From Iamia majanohamensis (GTDB taxonomy: Bacteria > Actinomycetota > Acidimicrobiia > Acidimicrobiales > Iamiaceae), in the NCBI RefSeq assembly GCF_028532485.1, contig NZ_CP116942.1, positions 4,154,001-4,218,000 on the forward strand: 64,000 bases of DNA, written 5' to 3'. Every line of letters starts with the position of its first letter. The first letter of the stretch is position 1. Position numbers and translations under genes: made by a program. The notes beneath the pieces were generated by a model. The model saw nothing but the letters and a program-made list of their open reading frames with translations. It had not been told where the DNA came from and did not search any database. Below, in pieces: positions 41,812 through 49,028 of the stretch.

Positions 41812-41851
41812 CCCGACGAGGCGCTCCCGTACCGGCCGGCACGACGGGGGC
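41812..41851 (+). promoter_or_regulatory. candidate guanidine-III (ykkC-III) riboswitch upstream of the SMR exporter
   Basis: The 40-base element sits directly before the gdx ribosome binding site (GGAGG, 41853-41857). It has the expected layout: a short 5' strand CCG, the ACGAGG motif, an 8-bp helix (GCTCCCGT at 41823-41830 with ACGGGGGC at 41844-41851), AC, then CGG that pairs with CCG to make the pseudoknot. It closely resembles the Thermobifida fusca guanidine-III aptamer as I recall it. The first helix is weaker here (three pairs). The downstream gene is a typical target of this class. Confidence 0.72.
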
Positions 41852-41865
41852 AGGAGGTGCCCGTC

Positions 41866-42186
41866 GTGGCCTGGATCCTGCTCGTCGCCGCCGGACTGCT
41901 CGAGGTCGTCTGGGCCTCGCTGCTCCCCGAGACCGAGGGGTTCCGGCGCCCGCTGCCCACCCTCGGCTTCCTCGTGGCCCTGGCCGCCAGCATGGCCCTG
42001 CTGGCCGCCGCGACCCGGACGCTGCCGGTGGGCACCGCCTACGCCGTCTGGGTGGGCATCGGGGCGGTGGGCACCGTGCTCGTCGGGGCCACCCTCCGCC
42101 AGGAGGCCACCAGCCCCGCCCACCTCCTCGCCCTGGCCGGGCTCGTCGCCGCGATCGTGGCGGTGAAGGTGACGGCCCCCCACTGA
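41866..42186 (+). CDS. gdx: SMR-family transporter, probable guanidinium exporter
   Basis: Small multidrug resistance protein of 106 aa with four helices. The essential Glu lies in GLLEVVWASLLPETEGF at residue 14, and the Gdx/SugE-type signature PVGTAYAVWVGIGAVGTVLVGATL near residue 58 is conserved. Start GTG 41866 (MAWILLVAAGLLEVVW) has GGAGG eight bases upstream; the frame upstream is longer but is non-coding leader. A likely guanidine-III riboswitch immediately upstream supports guanidinium as substrate. The loop after helix one (LLPETEGF) differs from the KYTHGF seen in E. coli Gdx, so substrate range may vary. Confidence 0.9.
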   Translation: MAWILLVAAGLLEVVWASLLPETEGFRRPLPTLGFLVALAASMALLAAATRTLPVGTAYAVWVGIGAVGTVLVGATLRQEATSPAHLLALAGLVAAIVAVKVTAPH

Positions 42187-42210
42187 CCTGCCGCGGCGGC
42201 GGCGCACGAC

Positions 42211-42225
42211 CGGGGCCCGGCCCCG
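42211..42225. terminator. hairpin between convergent gdx and YbjN genes
   Basis: A 6-bp stem CGGGGC/GCCCCG with a 3-base loop lies 24 bases after the gdx stop and 13 bases after the YbjN-gene stop in the other direction. Confidence 0.45.
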
Positions 42226-42238
42226 TGGTGCAGCGGCG

Positions 42239-42703
42239 TCAGCGGGAGAGGAGCGAGGCGAAGCCCAGGCGGAGGGCGGGCCGGAAGCAGCGCTCCACGG
42301 TCTCGTGGTGCATCCCCAGCAGCTCGTCGACGCGGTCGCGGTCGAGGCCCTCGATCGGCACCTCCCCCACCAGGTAGGCCGCGTCCTCGGGCCCGACGGC
42401 GAAGGCCAGGCCGTGCAGCCCCATGTTGCGGCGCAGCAGGTGCTCGTAGAAGCGGCCGGGCTCGTCGACGGGGGCGGGCAGCACGTAGGTCTCGTGGTAC
42501 AGGGTCCGCTGCCGCAGGTGCAGCCAGACCGTGGTGTGGTCGCGCTCCTCGCCGGCGAGGCGGACGAACCACCGCCGCACGCCGGTGTCGTCGCGGTCGA
42601 CGGCCTCGATGAGGGGGTTGTCGGCCTGCAGCTCCTCCAGCCAGCCGGCGATGCGCTCGGCCAGGGCGTCGAGGTCGGACGGGGATGCCGGGACGGGCGC
42701 CAT
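42239..42703 (-). CDS. YbjN-domain protein
   Basis: Small cytoplasmic protein of 154 aa with the YbjN fold, common in actinobacteria and of unknown biochemical role. Recognisable segments are RWFVRLAGEERDHTTVWLHLRQRTLYHETYVLPAP near residue 45, then FYEHLLRRNMGLHGLAFAVGPEDAAYLVGEVP near residue 85 and CFRPALRLGFASLLSR at the end. Start ATG 42703 (MAPVPASPSDLDALAERI) lies six bases after a TACCCT box. It is monocistronic and divergent from the beta-helix lipoprotein gene. Confidence 0.82.
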   Translation of the reverse strand: MAPVPASPSDLDALAERIAGWLEELQADNPLIEAVDRDDTGVRRWFVRLAGEERDHTTVWLHLRQRTLYHETYVLPAPVDEPGRFYEHLLRRNMGLHGLAFAVGPEDAAYLVGEVPIEGLDRDRVDELLGMHHETVERCFRPALRLGFASLLSR

Positions 42704-42709
42704 CCCGGC

Positions 42710-42715
42710 AGGGTA
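42710..42715 (-). promoter_or_regulatory. leaderless -10 box of the YbjN-domain gene
   Basis: TACCCT on the minus strand, six bases before the ATG at 42703. Confidence 0.6.
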
Positions 42716-42801
42716 CGGGCGGCGACCGGCCACGACGCCCGGACCACCCCGGCGGGCTCGCCTGGCAAGATGGCCCGACACCACCCAGGGGGACCACGCT
42801 G

Positions 42802-44202
42802 ATGCACACCACGGCTCGGCGCCTGCTCGGCGTCGCCATCGCCTTCCTCGCGCTCACCGCGGCCGCCTGCGGCGGCGACGACGGGGACACCGCCTCGGGC
42901 GGCACCGACGGGGACGCCCCCGAGGGCGCCCTGCTCGTCCCCCAGGACCACGAGACCATCCAGGCCGCGGTCGACGCGGCCGAGGAGGGCGACCTGATCC
43001 TCATCGACGAGGGCACCTACACCGAGGCCGTCGACGTCACCACCCCCGACATCACCCTCCGGGGCGTCGACCGCAACACCGTCATCCTCGACGGCGGGTT
43101 CGAGCTGGAGAACGGCGTCCGGGTGCTCGACACCGACGGCGTGGTCGTCGAGAACATGACCGCCCGCAACTACACGTCCAACGGCTTCTTCTGGACCGGG
43201 TCGGACCGCTACCGCGGCTCCTACCTCACCGCCTACCGCAACGGCGACTACGGCATCTACGCCTTCGACGCCTACCACGGCCAGCTCGACCACAGCCTCG
43301 GCTCCGGCAGCCCCGACGCCGGCTTCTACATCGGCGAGTGCTACGAGTGCGACGCGGTGATCGACACCGTCGTCTCCGAGCACAACGGCCTCGGCTACTC
43401 GGGCACCAACTCCGGCGGCGACCTCTACATCGTGAACTCGACGTTCCGCGACAACCGGGCCGGGATCGTGCCCAACTCCGGGGCCTACGAGCTCTGCTAC
43501 CCCGGGCGCCGCAACACCATCGTCGGCAACGTGGTCCACAGCAACAACAACGACGAGGCCCCGGCCATCGACGTGGCCCTGCTGGCCCAGGGCAACGGCA
43601 TCCTCATCGCCGGCAGCGTGGAGAACACCGTCGAGCGCAACCTCGTCTACGACCACGACCGCACCGGCATCGCCGCGGTGCCCTTCCCCGAGGAGGACGC
43701 CAACGACGTGCCGCCCGGGCCCGAGGAGTGGGACACCCCCTGCGAGGAGGTGCGCGACGACCCCATCCCCGAGGAGGACGCCGACCCCGGCACCGTGCTC
43801 TGGCACCCCTACGGCAACACGATCCGCGACAACGTGGTCGAGGACTCCGGCCTGGCCGACCTGGTGACCGCCACCCTCGAGGAGGGCGACGTCACCCTGG
43901 AGGGCCTGGGCAACTGCTACTCCGGCAACACCTTCTCGACCACGGCCCCCGAGGACCTCGAGACCATCGCCCCGTGCGACGGCGAGGGGGGCGGCGACTT
44001 CAGCAAGGGCGCGTTCGACCTCGTGCCCCTGATCGCCGACCAGGCGCCGGCACCGCCCGAGGACGCCTGGCAGACGACGCCCGAGCCCGAGGACCAGGAG
44101 TCCATGCCCGACGCCCGCACCGCCCCGGCCGAGCGCTTCGAGGGCCCCGGGCCGGTCGACGTCGACGCCATCGAGGTGCCCGAGAAGCCCGAGGGCGGCT
44201 GA
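42802..44202 (+). CDS. right-handed parallel beta-helix lipoprotein
   Basis: Exported 466-aa protein. The signal peptide MHTTARRLLGVAIAFLALT ends in the lipobox AAAC. A pectate-lyase-like or NosD-like beta-helix occupies residues about 45-420: repeated turns such as ITLRGVDRNTVILDGGFEL, VVVENMTARNYTSNGFFW, NGLGYSGTNSGG, NTIVGNVVHSNNNDEAPAI and NTVERNLVYDHDRTGIAAV. Several Cys (ECYECD, ELCYPGRR, PCEEV, GNCYSG) may form disulfides. The start ATG 42802 follows a G-rich site. It runs with the DUF1996 gene four bases downstream. No nosZ or pectin genes adjoin, so the ligand is unknown. Confidence 0.85.
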   Translation: MHTTARRLLGVAIAFLALTAAACGGDDGDTASGGTDGDAPEGALLVPQDHETIQAAVDAAEEGDLILIDEGTYTEAVDVTTPDITLRGVDRNTVILDGGFELENGVRVLDTDGVVVENMTARNYTSNGFFWTGSDRYRGSYLTAYRNGDYGIYAFDAYHGQLDHSLGSGSPDAGFYIGECYECDAVIDTVVSEHNGLGYSGTNSGGDLYIVNSTFRDNRAGIVPNSGAYELCYPGRRNTIVGNVVHSNNNDEAPAIDVALLAQGNGILIAGSVENTVERNLVYDHDRTGIAAVPFPEEDANDVPPGPEEWDTPCEEVRDDPIPEEDADPGTVLWHPYGNTIRDNVVEDSGLADLVTATLEEGDVTLEGLGNCYSGNTFSTTAPEDLETIAPCDGEGGGDFSKGAFDLVPLIADQAPAPPEDAWQTTPEPEDQESMPDARTAPAERFEGPGPVDVDAIEVPEKPEGG

Positions 44203-44206
44203 GGCC

Positions 44207-45169
44207 GTGGCCCGGCCCCGGCGACCCGCCCTGGTGGCGGGCGTGGCCCTGGTCGTCGCGCTCGTGGGCGTCGGTGCCGCGGTCGCGGTCGGGCGCGACG
44301 CCGGGGGCGACCCGCACGCCGCCCACGGCGCGGAGGTGCCGCTGCGGGCCGCCGACCCCACCCCCCCGCCGGCCACGCCGGCCCGCCACACCGGGCCCCA
44401 GGGGCGGGTGGGCCAGTTCGTGGTCGGCTGCACCTACTCCCACTCCGGCGCCCACGACCCCATCGTGCACCCGGGCCACGAGGGGCGCTCCCACCGCCAC
44501 GACTTCTACGGCTCGGTGGCCACCGACTCCACCTCGACCATCGACGACCTCCTCGCCGCCGACACCACGTGCGACAAGACGGTCGACACCGCGGCCTACT
44601 GGCAGCCGACCCTCTACGACCACGACGAGGTGGTCGTGCCCCGTGAGGTGCACGCCTACTACCGGGCCGCGCCCGGCATCGACCCGGAGGCGGTGCAGCC
44701 CATGCCCACCGGCCTGGCCCTGATCGCCGGCGACCAGACGGCCACCACCCCCCAGCCCGGCGAGGCCACGGGGTGGACCTGCGGCAGCAACACCACCCTC
44801 TCCGACGACCCCCCGGACTGCACCCCGGACGCCCCCCTCCACCTCGTGCTCACGTTCCAGGACTGCTGGGACGGCACCTACCTCGACAGCGTCGACCACA
44901 CGTCCCACGCGGCCTACTCCGCCGACGGCGCCTGTCCCGACACCCACCCGGTGCCCATCCCCCAGCTCACCATGTCCATCGCCTTCCCGGTGTGGGGCGC
45001 GGACCACGACCTGCGCCTGGCGTCGGGGAACGTCTACTCGGCCCACGGCGACTTCTGGAACGCCTGGGACCCCGACGGCCTCGAGCGCGAGGTGGTGGCG
45101 TGCATCCAGCGCGACGTGGTGTGCGACCTGGCGTCGAACCGCGGCGAGGAGGCGCTCTTCTCCGGGTGA
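44207..45169 (+). CDS. DUF1996-domain exported protein
   Basis: A 320-aa protein with an N-terminal membrane anchor or signal ([20 protein letters not shown]). A His-rich segment follows, SHSGAHDPIVHPGHEGRSHRHDFYG near residue 80, then the DUF1996 body (AAYWQPTLYDHDEVVVPREVHAYYR near residue 128, LVLTFQDCWDGTYLDSVDHTSHAAYS near residue 225, QLTMSIAFPVWG near residue 268). The domain is of unknown function, best known from fungi and actinobacteria. Start GTG 44207 is four bases after the beta-helix stop, so the two are a translation-linked pair. The clustered His could bind metal; no direct evidence. Confidence 0.82.
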   Translation: MARPRRPALVAGVALVVALVGVGAAVAVGRDAGGDPHAAHGAEVPLRAADPTPPPATPARHTGPQGRVGQFVVGCTYSHSGAHDPIVHPGHEGRSHRHDFYGSVATDSTSTIDDLLAADTTCDKTVDTAAYWQPTLYDHDEVVVPREVHAYYRAAPGIDPEAVQPMPTGLALIAGDQTATTPQPGEATGWTCGSNTTLSDDPPDCTPDAPLHLVLTFQDCWDGTYLDSVDHTSHAAYSADGACPDTHPVPIPQLTMSIAFPVWGADHDLRLASGNVYSAHGDFWNAWDPDGLEREVVACIQRDVVCDLASNRGEEALFSG

Positions 45170-45227
45170 GCCGGGGCGGGCGCCACGCGGGGTCGCGCGG
45201 GGTCGCGACAAGCGAGGTCCCCGGACC

Positions 45228-45266
45228 GGCACGCGCGCACGACGGGATCCGGTGCTGGCGCGTGCC
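45228..45266. terminator. strong bidirectional hairpin between DUF1996 and cupredoxin genes
   Basis: A 9-bp stem GGCACGCGC/GCGCGTGCC holds an inner 4-bp stem GCAC/GTGC with an 11-base loop. It lies between the convergent genes, about 60 bases after the DUF1996 stop and 30 bases after the cupredoxin stop. Confidence 0.65.
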
Positions 45267-45296
45267 GCGCCGCCGCCGGGCGGGGGTCGCGCCGCG

Positions 45297-45740
45297 TCAG
45301 CTGCCCGTGCCGGGCTCGACCACCCGCACGGCGCCGACCATCCCCTTGGTGGTCGTGCCGTGGAGGCTGCAGTAGTAGGCCACGTCGCCGACCTCGTCGA
45401 AGGTGATGGTGGCCTCGTCACCCGGGTCGAAGGCCTCGGTGGGGATCTCGGAGACCTCGCCCTCCACCACGGGCAGGACGTTGTGGGGGTTGCGGCCGTC
45501 GTTGCGGAACGTGATCGTGGTGCCCGCCTCGACCTCGATGTACTCCGCGTCGAAGACGTTGTCGCGGGCCTCGACCTCGACCTCCTCGGCGCCCGTCTCG
45601 TCGACGAACTCGACCTCGGAGAGGTCGGGTCCGGGCGCCGTGGTGGTGGCCCCGTCGCCCGCAGCGGAGGCCTCCTCGTCGGCGCCGCACCCGGCGGCGA
45701 CGAGCAGCAGGACGGCGACGACGATCCCCCGGAAGCGCAT
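45297..45740 (-). CDS. cupredoxin (plastocyanin/azurin-like) lipoprotein
   Basis: Exported blue-copper-type protein, 147 aa. The signal MRFRGIVVAVLLLVA ends in the lipobox AAGC. The copper ligands are present: His in GRNPHNVLPVVE near residue 86 and Cys, His and Met in YYCSLHGTTTKGMVGAVRV near residue 120. An acidic linker precedes the cupredoxin fold. Start ATG 45740 has a TACCAT box seven bases upstream. It may shuttle electrons outside the membrane, for example from the cytochromes c of the respiratory operon; that is inference. Confidence 0.88.
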   Translation of the reverse strand: MRFRGIVVAVLLLVAAGCGADEEASAAGDGATTTAPGPDLSEVEFVDETGAEEVEVEARDNVFDAEYIEVEAGTTITFRNDGRNPHNVLPVVEGEVSEIPTEAFDPGDEATITFDEVGDVAYYCSLHGTTTKGMVGAVRVVEPGTGS

Positions 45741-45747
45741 CCCGGCG

Positions 45748-45753
45748 ATGGTA
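45748..45753 (-). promoter_or_regulatory. leaderless -10 box of the cupredoxin gene
   Basis: TACCAT on the minus strand, seven bases before the ATG at 45740. Confidence 0.6.
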
Positions 45754-45802
45754 CTCACGCGCCCCCGGGGCACCCGATCGCCGACCGGAGCGGCCGGTGG
45801 CG

Positions 45803-47038
45803 CTACGCGGCGCAGTGCAGGGGTGGGCGGCCGGTGACCTCGGCGTACACCGCGGCCAGGTCGTCGGCGGCGCGCGACCACCGGTACCGGAGGGCGGCGG
45901 CGGCCGCGGCCCGGCCCATGCGCTCCCGGCGGAGGGGGGAGGCCAGCAGCCCGTCGAGGGCGGTGGCCCAGCGCTCGGGGTCGCGGCCCGGCAGCAGCAG
46001 GCCGGTGCGGCGGTGGTCGACCAGGCTCGACAGGCCCCCCACCGCCGAGGCCACCACGGGCCGTCCGCACGCCGCGGCCTCCAGCGCCACCAGGCCGAAG
46101 GACTCCGACCGGCTGGGGACGACGACGACGTCGGCGGCCCGGTAGAGGCTGGAGAGCTCGTGGTGGGGGCGGGGCGGGACGATGCGGACCCGGCCGGCGA
46201 GGCCGTGCTCGGCCACCAGGCCGGCCACCTCGTCGAGGCAGGCCTCGCCGTCGGGGCCGCTGGGGCCCCCGCAGATGACCAGCGTCGCGTCGCGGTCGCG
46301 CATGGCGGCGAGGGCGCGCACGGCCACGTCGACGCCCTTCAGGCGCTGGATGCGCCCGACGAGCAGGAGCATGGGCCGAGCCCCCAGGTCGAGGTCGGCC
46401 ACCGCCTCCCGCGCCGCACCTCGGGGACCGGGCGAGAACAGCGCCCCCTCGACCCCCGGGGCGACGAGCGAGATGCGCCGGCGGGGCACGCCGTAGAGCT
46501 CGGCCAGCTGGTGGGCCTCGGCCGGGCAGCTGGCCAGCACCGCGTCGGAGCAGGCCATCACCGCGGCCTCGGCCTCGGCCCGGGCCTCGGGCTCGGGGTC
46601 GCCGGCAGCCGACTTCACCCGGGCGAGGGTGTGGAAGGTCGACACGAGGGGACGGTCCAGCTCGTGCTTCAGGCGGTGGCCGGCCATCCCCGAGAGCCAG
46701 TAGTTCGAGTGCAGCACGTCGGTGCCGCCGTCGGCCGCGATGGCCGCGCCCACCCCGTCGACCCACTCGTCGACCACCGCCGGGAGGTCCTCCTTGGCCA
46801 GCTCGGGGGGGCCGGCGGGCACGTGGGCCACGGCCACGCCCGGCTCCACCTCGACCCGTGCGGGGAGGTCGGCGCGGTGGGTCCGCACGTAGACCGTGCA
46901 CTCGTTGCCGGCGTGGGCCAGGCCCGCGGCCAGCTCGCGCACGTAGACGTTCATCCCCCCGCTGTCGCCCGTGCCCGGCTGGGCGAGCGGCGAGGTGTGC
47001 AGGCTGAGGAGGGAGACCCGGGCCACGGGGGCGTTCAA
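45803..47038 (-). CDS. mshA: D-inositol-3-phosphate glycosyltransferase (mycothiol synthesis)
   Basis: GT4 glycosyltransferase that joins GlcNAc to inositol phosphate, first step of mycothiol synthesis. Diagnostic MshA segments are LSLHTSPLAQPGTGDSGGMNVYVREL at residue 11, HSNYWLSGMAGHRLKHE near residue 109, HTLARVKS, and the donor-site PSRSESFGLVALEAAACGRPVVASAVGGL near residue 310. The start TTG 47038 overlaps the XRE stop as TTGA; a GTG at 47026 is an alternative. Length 411 aa is normal. Mycothiol is found only in actinomycetes, so this gene supports the phylum. Confidence 0.93.
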   Translation of the reverse strand: MNAPVARVSLLSLHTSPLAQPGTGDSGGMNVYVRELAAGLAHAGNECTVYVRTHRADLPARVEVEPGVAVAHVPAGPPELAKEDLPAVVDEWVDGVGAAIAADGGTDVLHSNYWLSGMAGHRLKHELDRPLVSTFHTLARVKSAAGDPEPEARAEAEAAVMACSDAVLASCPAEAHQLAELYGVPRRRISLVAPGVEGALFSPGPRGAAREAVADLDLGARPMLLLVGRIQRLKGVDVAVRALAAMRDRDATLVICGGPSGPDGEACLDEVAGLVAEHGLAGRVRIVPPRPHHELSSLYRAADVVVVPSRSESFGLVALEAAACGRPVVASAVGGLSSLVDHRRTGLLLPGRDPERWATALDGLLASPLRRERMGRAAAAAALRYRWSRAADDLAAVYAEVTGRPPLHCAA

Positions 47039-47505
47039 CCGCCGGCGGCCCCGACCGATTCCGCGCTGGGCTGGTCGTCGTCGCCGTCCGCCTCCCCGGC
47101 CTCGACCTCGGCCTCGGCCTGCAGGGCCACGCCCACCGCCGCGCTGGCCGCCTCCGAGGCGGTGGTCGCGGCCCGGAAGGACTCGTAGATCTGGATGAGG
47201 GTGCGCTTCTGCTCCTCGTCGATCCAGGGGTCGCGCCGGATCTCGCCGACCAGGTCGGCGTCCTCGGGGCGCTCCTCCAGGATCCCGGCCCGGACGTAGA
47301 GCGTCTCGGAGCTGATCTCCAGGGCCCGGGCGATCTGCTGGAGGATCTCCGCCGAGGGCTTGCGCAGCCCCCGCTCGATCTGGCTCAGGTACGGGTTGGA
47401 GACGCCCGCCATCTCCGACAGCTTGCGCAGCGAGAGGTGGCCGATGTGGCGCTGCTCGCGGATGAACTCGCCCAGGTCCCGCCAGCGCTCCTCCAGCTCG
47501 CTCAC
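47035..47505 (-). CDS. XRE-family transcriptional regulator
   Basis: DNA-binding protein of 156 aa. A Cro/C1-type helix-turn-helix spans residues about 12-70 (LGEFIREQRHIGHLSLRKLSEMAGVSNPYLSQIERGLRKPSAEILQQIARALEIS). A short coiled region and an acidic Ala/Glu-rich tail follow. It resembles a conserved actinobacterial regulator with no assigned target. Start GTG 47505 has GAGGG seven bases upstream and overlaps the stop of an upstream 22-codon frame as GTGA. Its own stop overlaps the mshA start, so it may control or accompany mshA. Confidence 0.87.
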   Translation of the reverse strand: MSELEERWRDLGEFIREQRHIGHLSLRKLSEMAGVSNPYLSQIERGLRKPSAEILQQIARALEISSETLYVRAGILEERPEDADLVGEIRRDPWIDEEQKRTLIQIYESFRAATTASEAASAAVGVALQAEAEVEAGEADGDDDQPSAESVGAAGG

Positions 47506-47570
47506 CAGTGCGCCCTCACGTCGGAGGACGGGCTCGCCACCCTGCTCGTCCCGGCCATGCACATGTTCAC
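47502..47570 (-). CDS. possible leaderless 22-codon leader ORF of the XRE-mshA operon
   Basis: GTG 47570 opens MNMCMAGTSRVASPSSDVRA, then HW and a stop. The stop overlaps the XRE start as GTGA. A TACCCT box lies eight bases before this GTG, so translation could start at the RNA 5' end and pass to the regulator. Whether the peptide itself matters is unknown. Confidence 0.4.
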   Translation of the reverse strand: MNMCMAGTSRVASPSSDVRAHW

Positions 47571-47578
47571 GAGGTCCC

Positions 47579-47584
47579 AGGGTA
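47579..47584 (-). promoter_or_regulatory. -10 box upstream of the XRE-mshA operon
   Basis: TACCCT on the minus strand, eight bases before the leader ORF start at 47570. Confidence 0.5.
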
Positions 47585-47665
47585 CGTGGCCCCGGCCACC
47601 GACGGAAACCGCAGTGAGCGCGAGCGCGCCGGTCGCGAGCGCCGGTGGGCCCCGCCGGACCGGGG

Positions 47666-48961
47666 TCAGCCCTGGCTGGCCACGAGCAGCCCGCAGGTGA
47701 AGGCCCACGCCGGGGCCAGGAGCAGGAGGGAGTCGACGCGGCGGGCCGACGGGGCGCGCGCGTCGGCCGCGGGCAGGATGGCCGAGCAGGCCAGCTGGCC
47801 CAGGGGGCAGGCGACGGCGGCGAGGGCGGCGAAGGTGAACGCCGGCGCCCCGTCGAACGGCGGGACCTGGAGGACGGCCACGATGGCCCCGGTCACGGCG
47901 ATGGTGAGGATCCCGACGAGGGGGCCCTCGACGCTGTTGGAGGCCCCGGAGCCGATGAGGAAGTCGCCCGCCTCGTAGGCCGACGCGAAGAGCACCAGCA
48001 CCACGGCGGCGCCGATCTCCAGGTCCCGGGTGAGCACCACGCAGGCCGAGGCCAGGCCGAACGGGACGGCGCAGAGGACCGAGGTGCCGGCGGCGGCCAG
48101 CACCTCGTCCCGGCGGGGCAGGGTGAGGGCGGCGGCGACCGCGGCGGCCACCACCACCAGGAGGATCGCCCCGCCGACGTACTCGCTGCCCGCGGCGCCG
48201 GCGGCCCCGATGGCACCGCCCCCGAGGGCCGCGACCCAGGGCTCGGCCGCCCGGCCCGCCTCGCGGGAGCGCATGGCGGCCTCCAGGGCCGCCCACCCGG
48301 CGGCGATCCCGAACAGCAGGGCCAGCGGCGCCCACCCCAGGGCCAGGGACCCGACGACGGCGACGAACCACAGGACCCCGAGGGTGACCTTGTGGCCGCT
48401 GGTGTCGTACACGACGGCGTAGCGGCGGCCCACCACCGTGCGCCGGGCGCCGGTGCCGCTGACCGGCCGGTCCCGGCCCCGCACCCTGACCTGCCCGGTG
48501 GGGGGCAGGGGCACCGACCGCAGGCGGGTCAGGCGGTCCGCCGCCTCCCCCCGCTCGTCGGGGGCGCCTGCGTCGGCGGGGGCGGGGCTGGCGGCCTCCG
48601 GGGCGGGCGGGGGTCCGGCCCGGCGGACGCGCCGGTGGCGGCGTGGGTGGGCCCGGGCGCGGTCGCCGGGGCCGGCTGCCGGTCGGTCGCGGGACACCTG
48701 GCGGCCCCGGGCCGACGAGGGCTCGGCCCCACCCGACACCGGGGGCAGCACGGCCACCTCGTCGTCGGGGCCCACGGCCTGGCCGCCCTCGGCCGGGGTC
48801 CCGTTGCACCAGACCCGGCTGCTCTCGAGCACGCGGGCGAAGGCGTCGCCGTGGCGCGCCCGGGCGGCGGCGAGGACCTCGTCGACGGTCGCGCCGGGGA
48901 CGTCCTCGCTGGCGGTGCCGGCGGCCTCGCGGGCAGCAGCGAAGAGCCGGAGCACAGCCAT
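47666..48961 (-). CDS. MoaD/ThiS-like domain fused to CdsA-like membrane domain
   Basis: An unusual 431-aa fusion. Residues 1-78 form a MoaD/ThiS ubiquitin-like domain (MAVLRLFAAAREAAG, WCNGTPAEGGQAVGPDDEVAVLPPVSGG) whose di-Gly is internal rather than terminal. A Pro/Arg/Ala-rich linker of about 85 residues follows. Residues about 175-431 contain seven or eight hydrophobic helices. The order AYEAGDFLIGSGASNSVEGPLVG then ARRVDSLLLLAPAWAF resembles phosphatidate cytidylyltransferase, but the catalytic KR..D..PGHGG..DR region is lost. Start ATG 48961 has a TAGCAT box 11 bases upstream. Function is unknown; enzyme activity is doubtful. Confidence 0.75.
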   Translation of the reverse strand: MAVLRLFAAAREAAGTASEDVPGATVDEVLAAARARHGDAFARVLESSRVWCNGTPAEGGQAVGPDDEVAVLPPVSGGAEPSSARGRQVSRDRPAAGPGDRARAHPRRHRRVRRAGPPPAPEAASPAPADAGAPDERGEAADRLTRLRSVPLPPTGQVRVRGRDRPVSGTGARRTVVGRRYAVVYDTSGHKVTLGVLWFVAVVGSLALGWAPLALLFGIAAGWAALEAAMRSREAGRAAEPWVAALGGGAIGAAGAAGSEYVGGAILLVVVAAAVAAALTLPRRDEVLAAAGTSVLCAVPFGLASACVVLTRDLEIGAAVVLVLFASAYEAGDFLIGSGASNSVEGPLVGILTIAVTGAIVAVLQVPPFDGAPAFTFAALAAVACPLGQLACSAILPAADARAPSARRVDSLLLLAPAWAFTCGLLVASQG

Positions 48962-49014
48962 GGTGGGCGCAGATGCTACCGAGGGCGGCGGCCGGGGTCC
49001 CCTTCCGCGCCCTC

Positions 49015-49020
49015 TAGGTT
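49015..49020 (+). promoter_or_regulatory. leaderless -10 box of the phosphoglycerate-mutase-like gene
   Basis: TAGGTT, eight bases before the GTG start at 49029. Confidence 0.55.
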
Positions 49021-49028
49021 GGCGCGCC

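Noticed and set aside
42802-44202. NosD copper-insertion protein of a nos cluster
   Set aside because: Beta-helix repeats are similar, but no nosZ, nosF, nosY or nosL gene is present nearby, so a specific nosD name is not supported.
40675-44433. A 1252-codon minus-strand frame upstream of the lipoprotein
   Set aside because: Only the last 273 codons have a signal peptide, lipobox and ribosome binding site. The upstream part is antisense to the gdx, beta-helix and DUF1996 genes.
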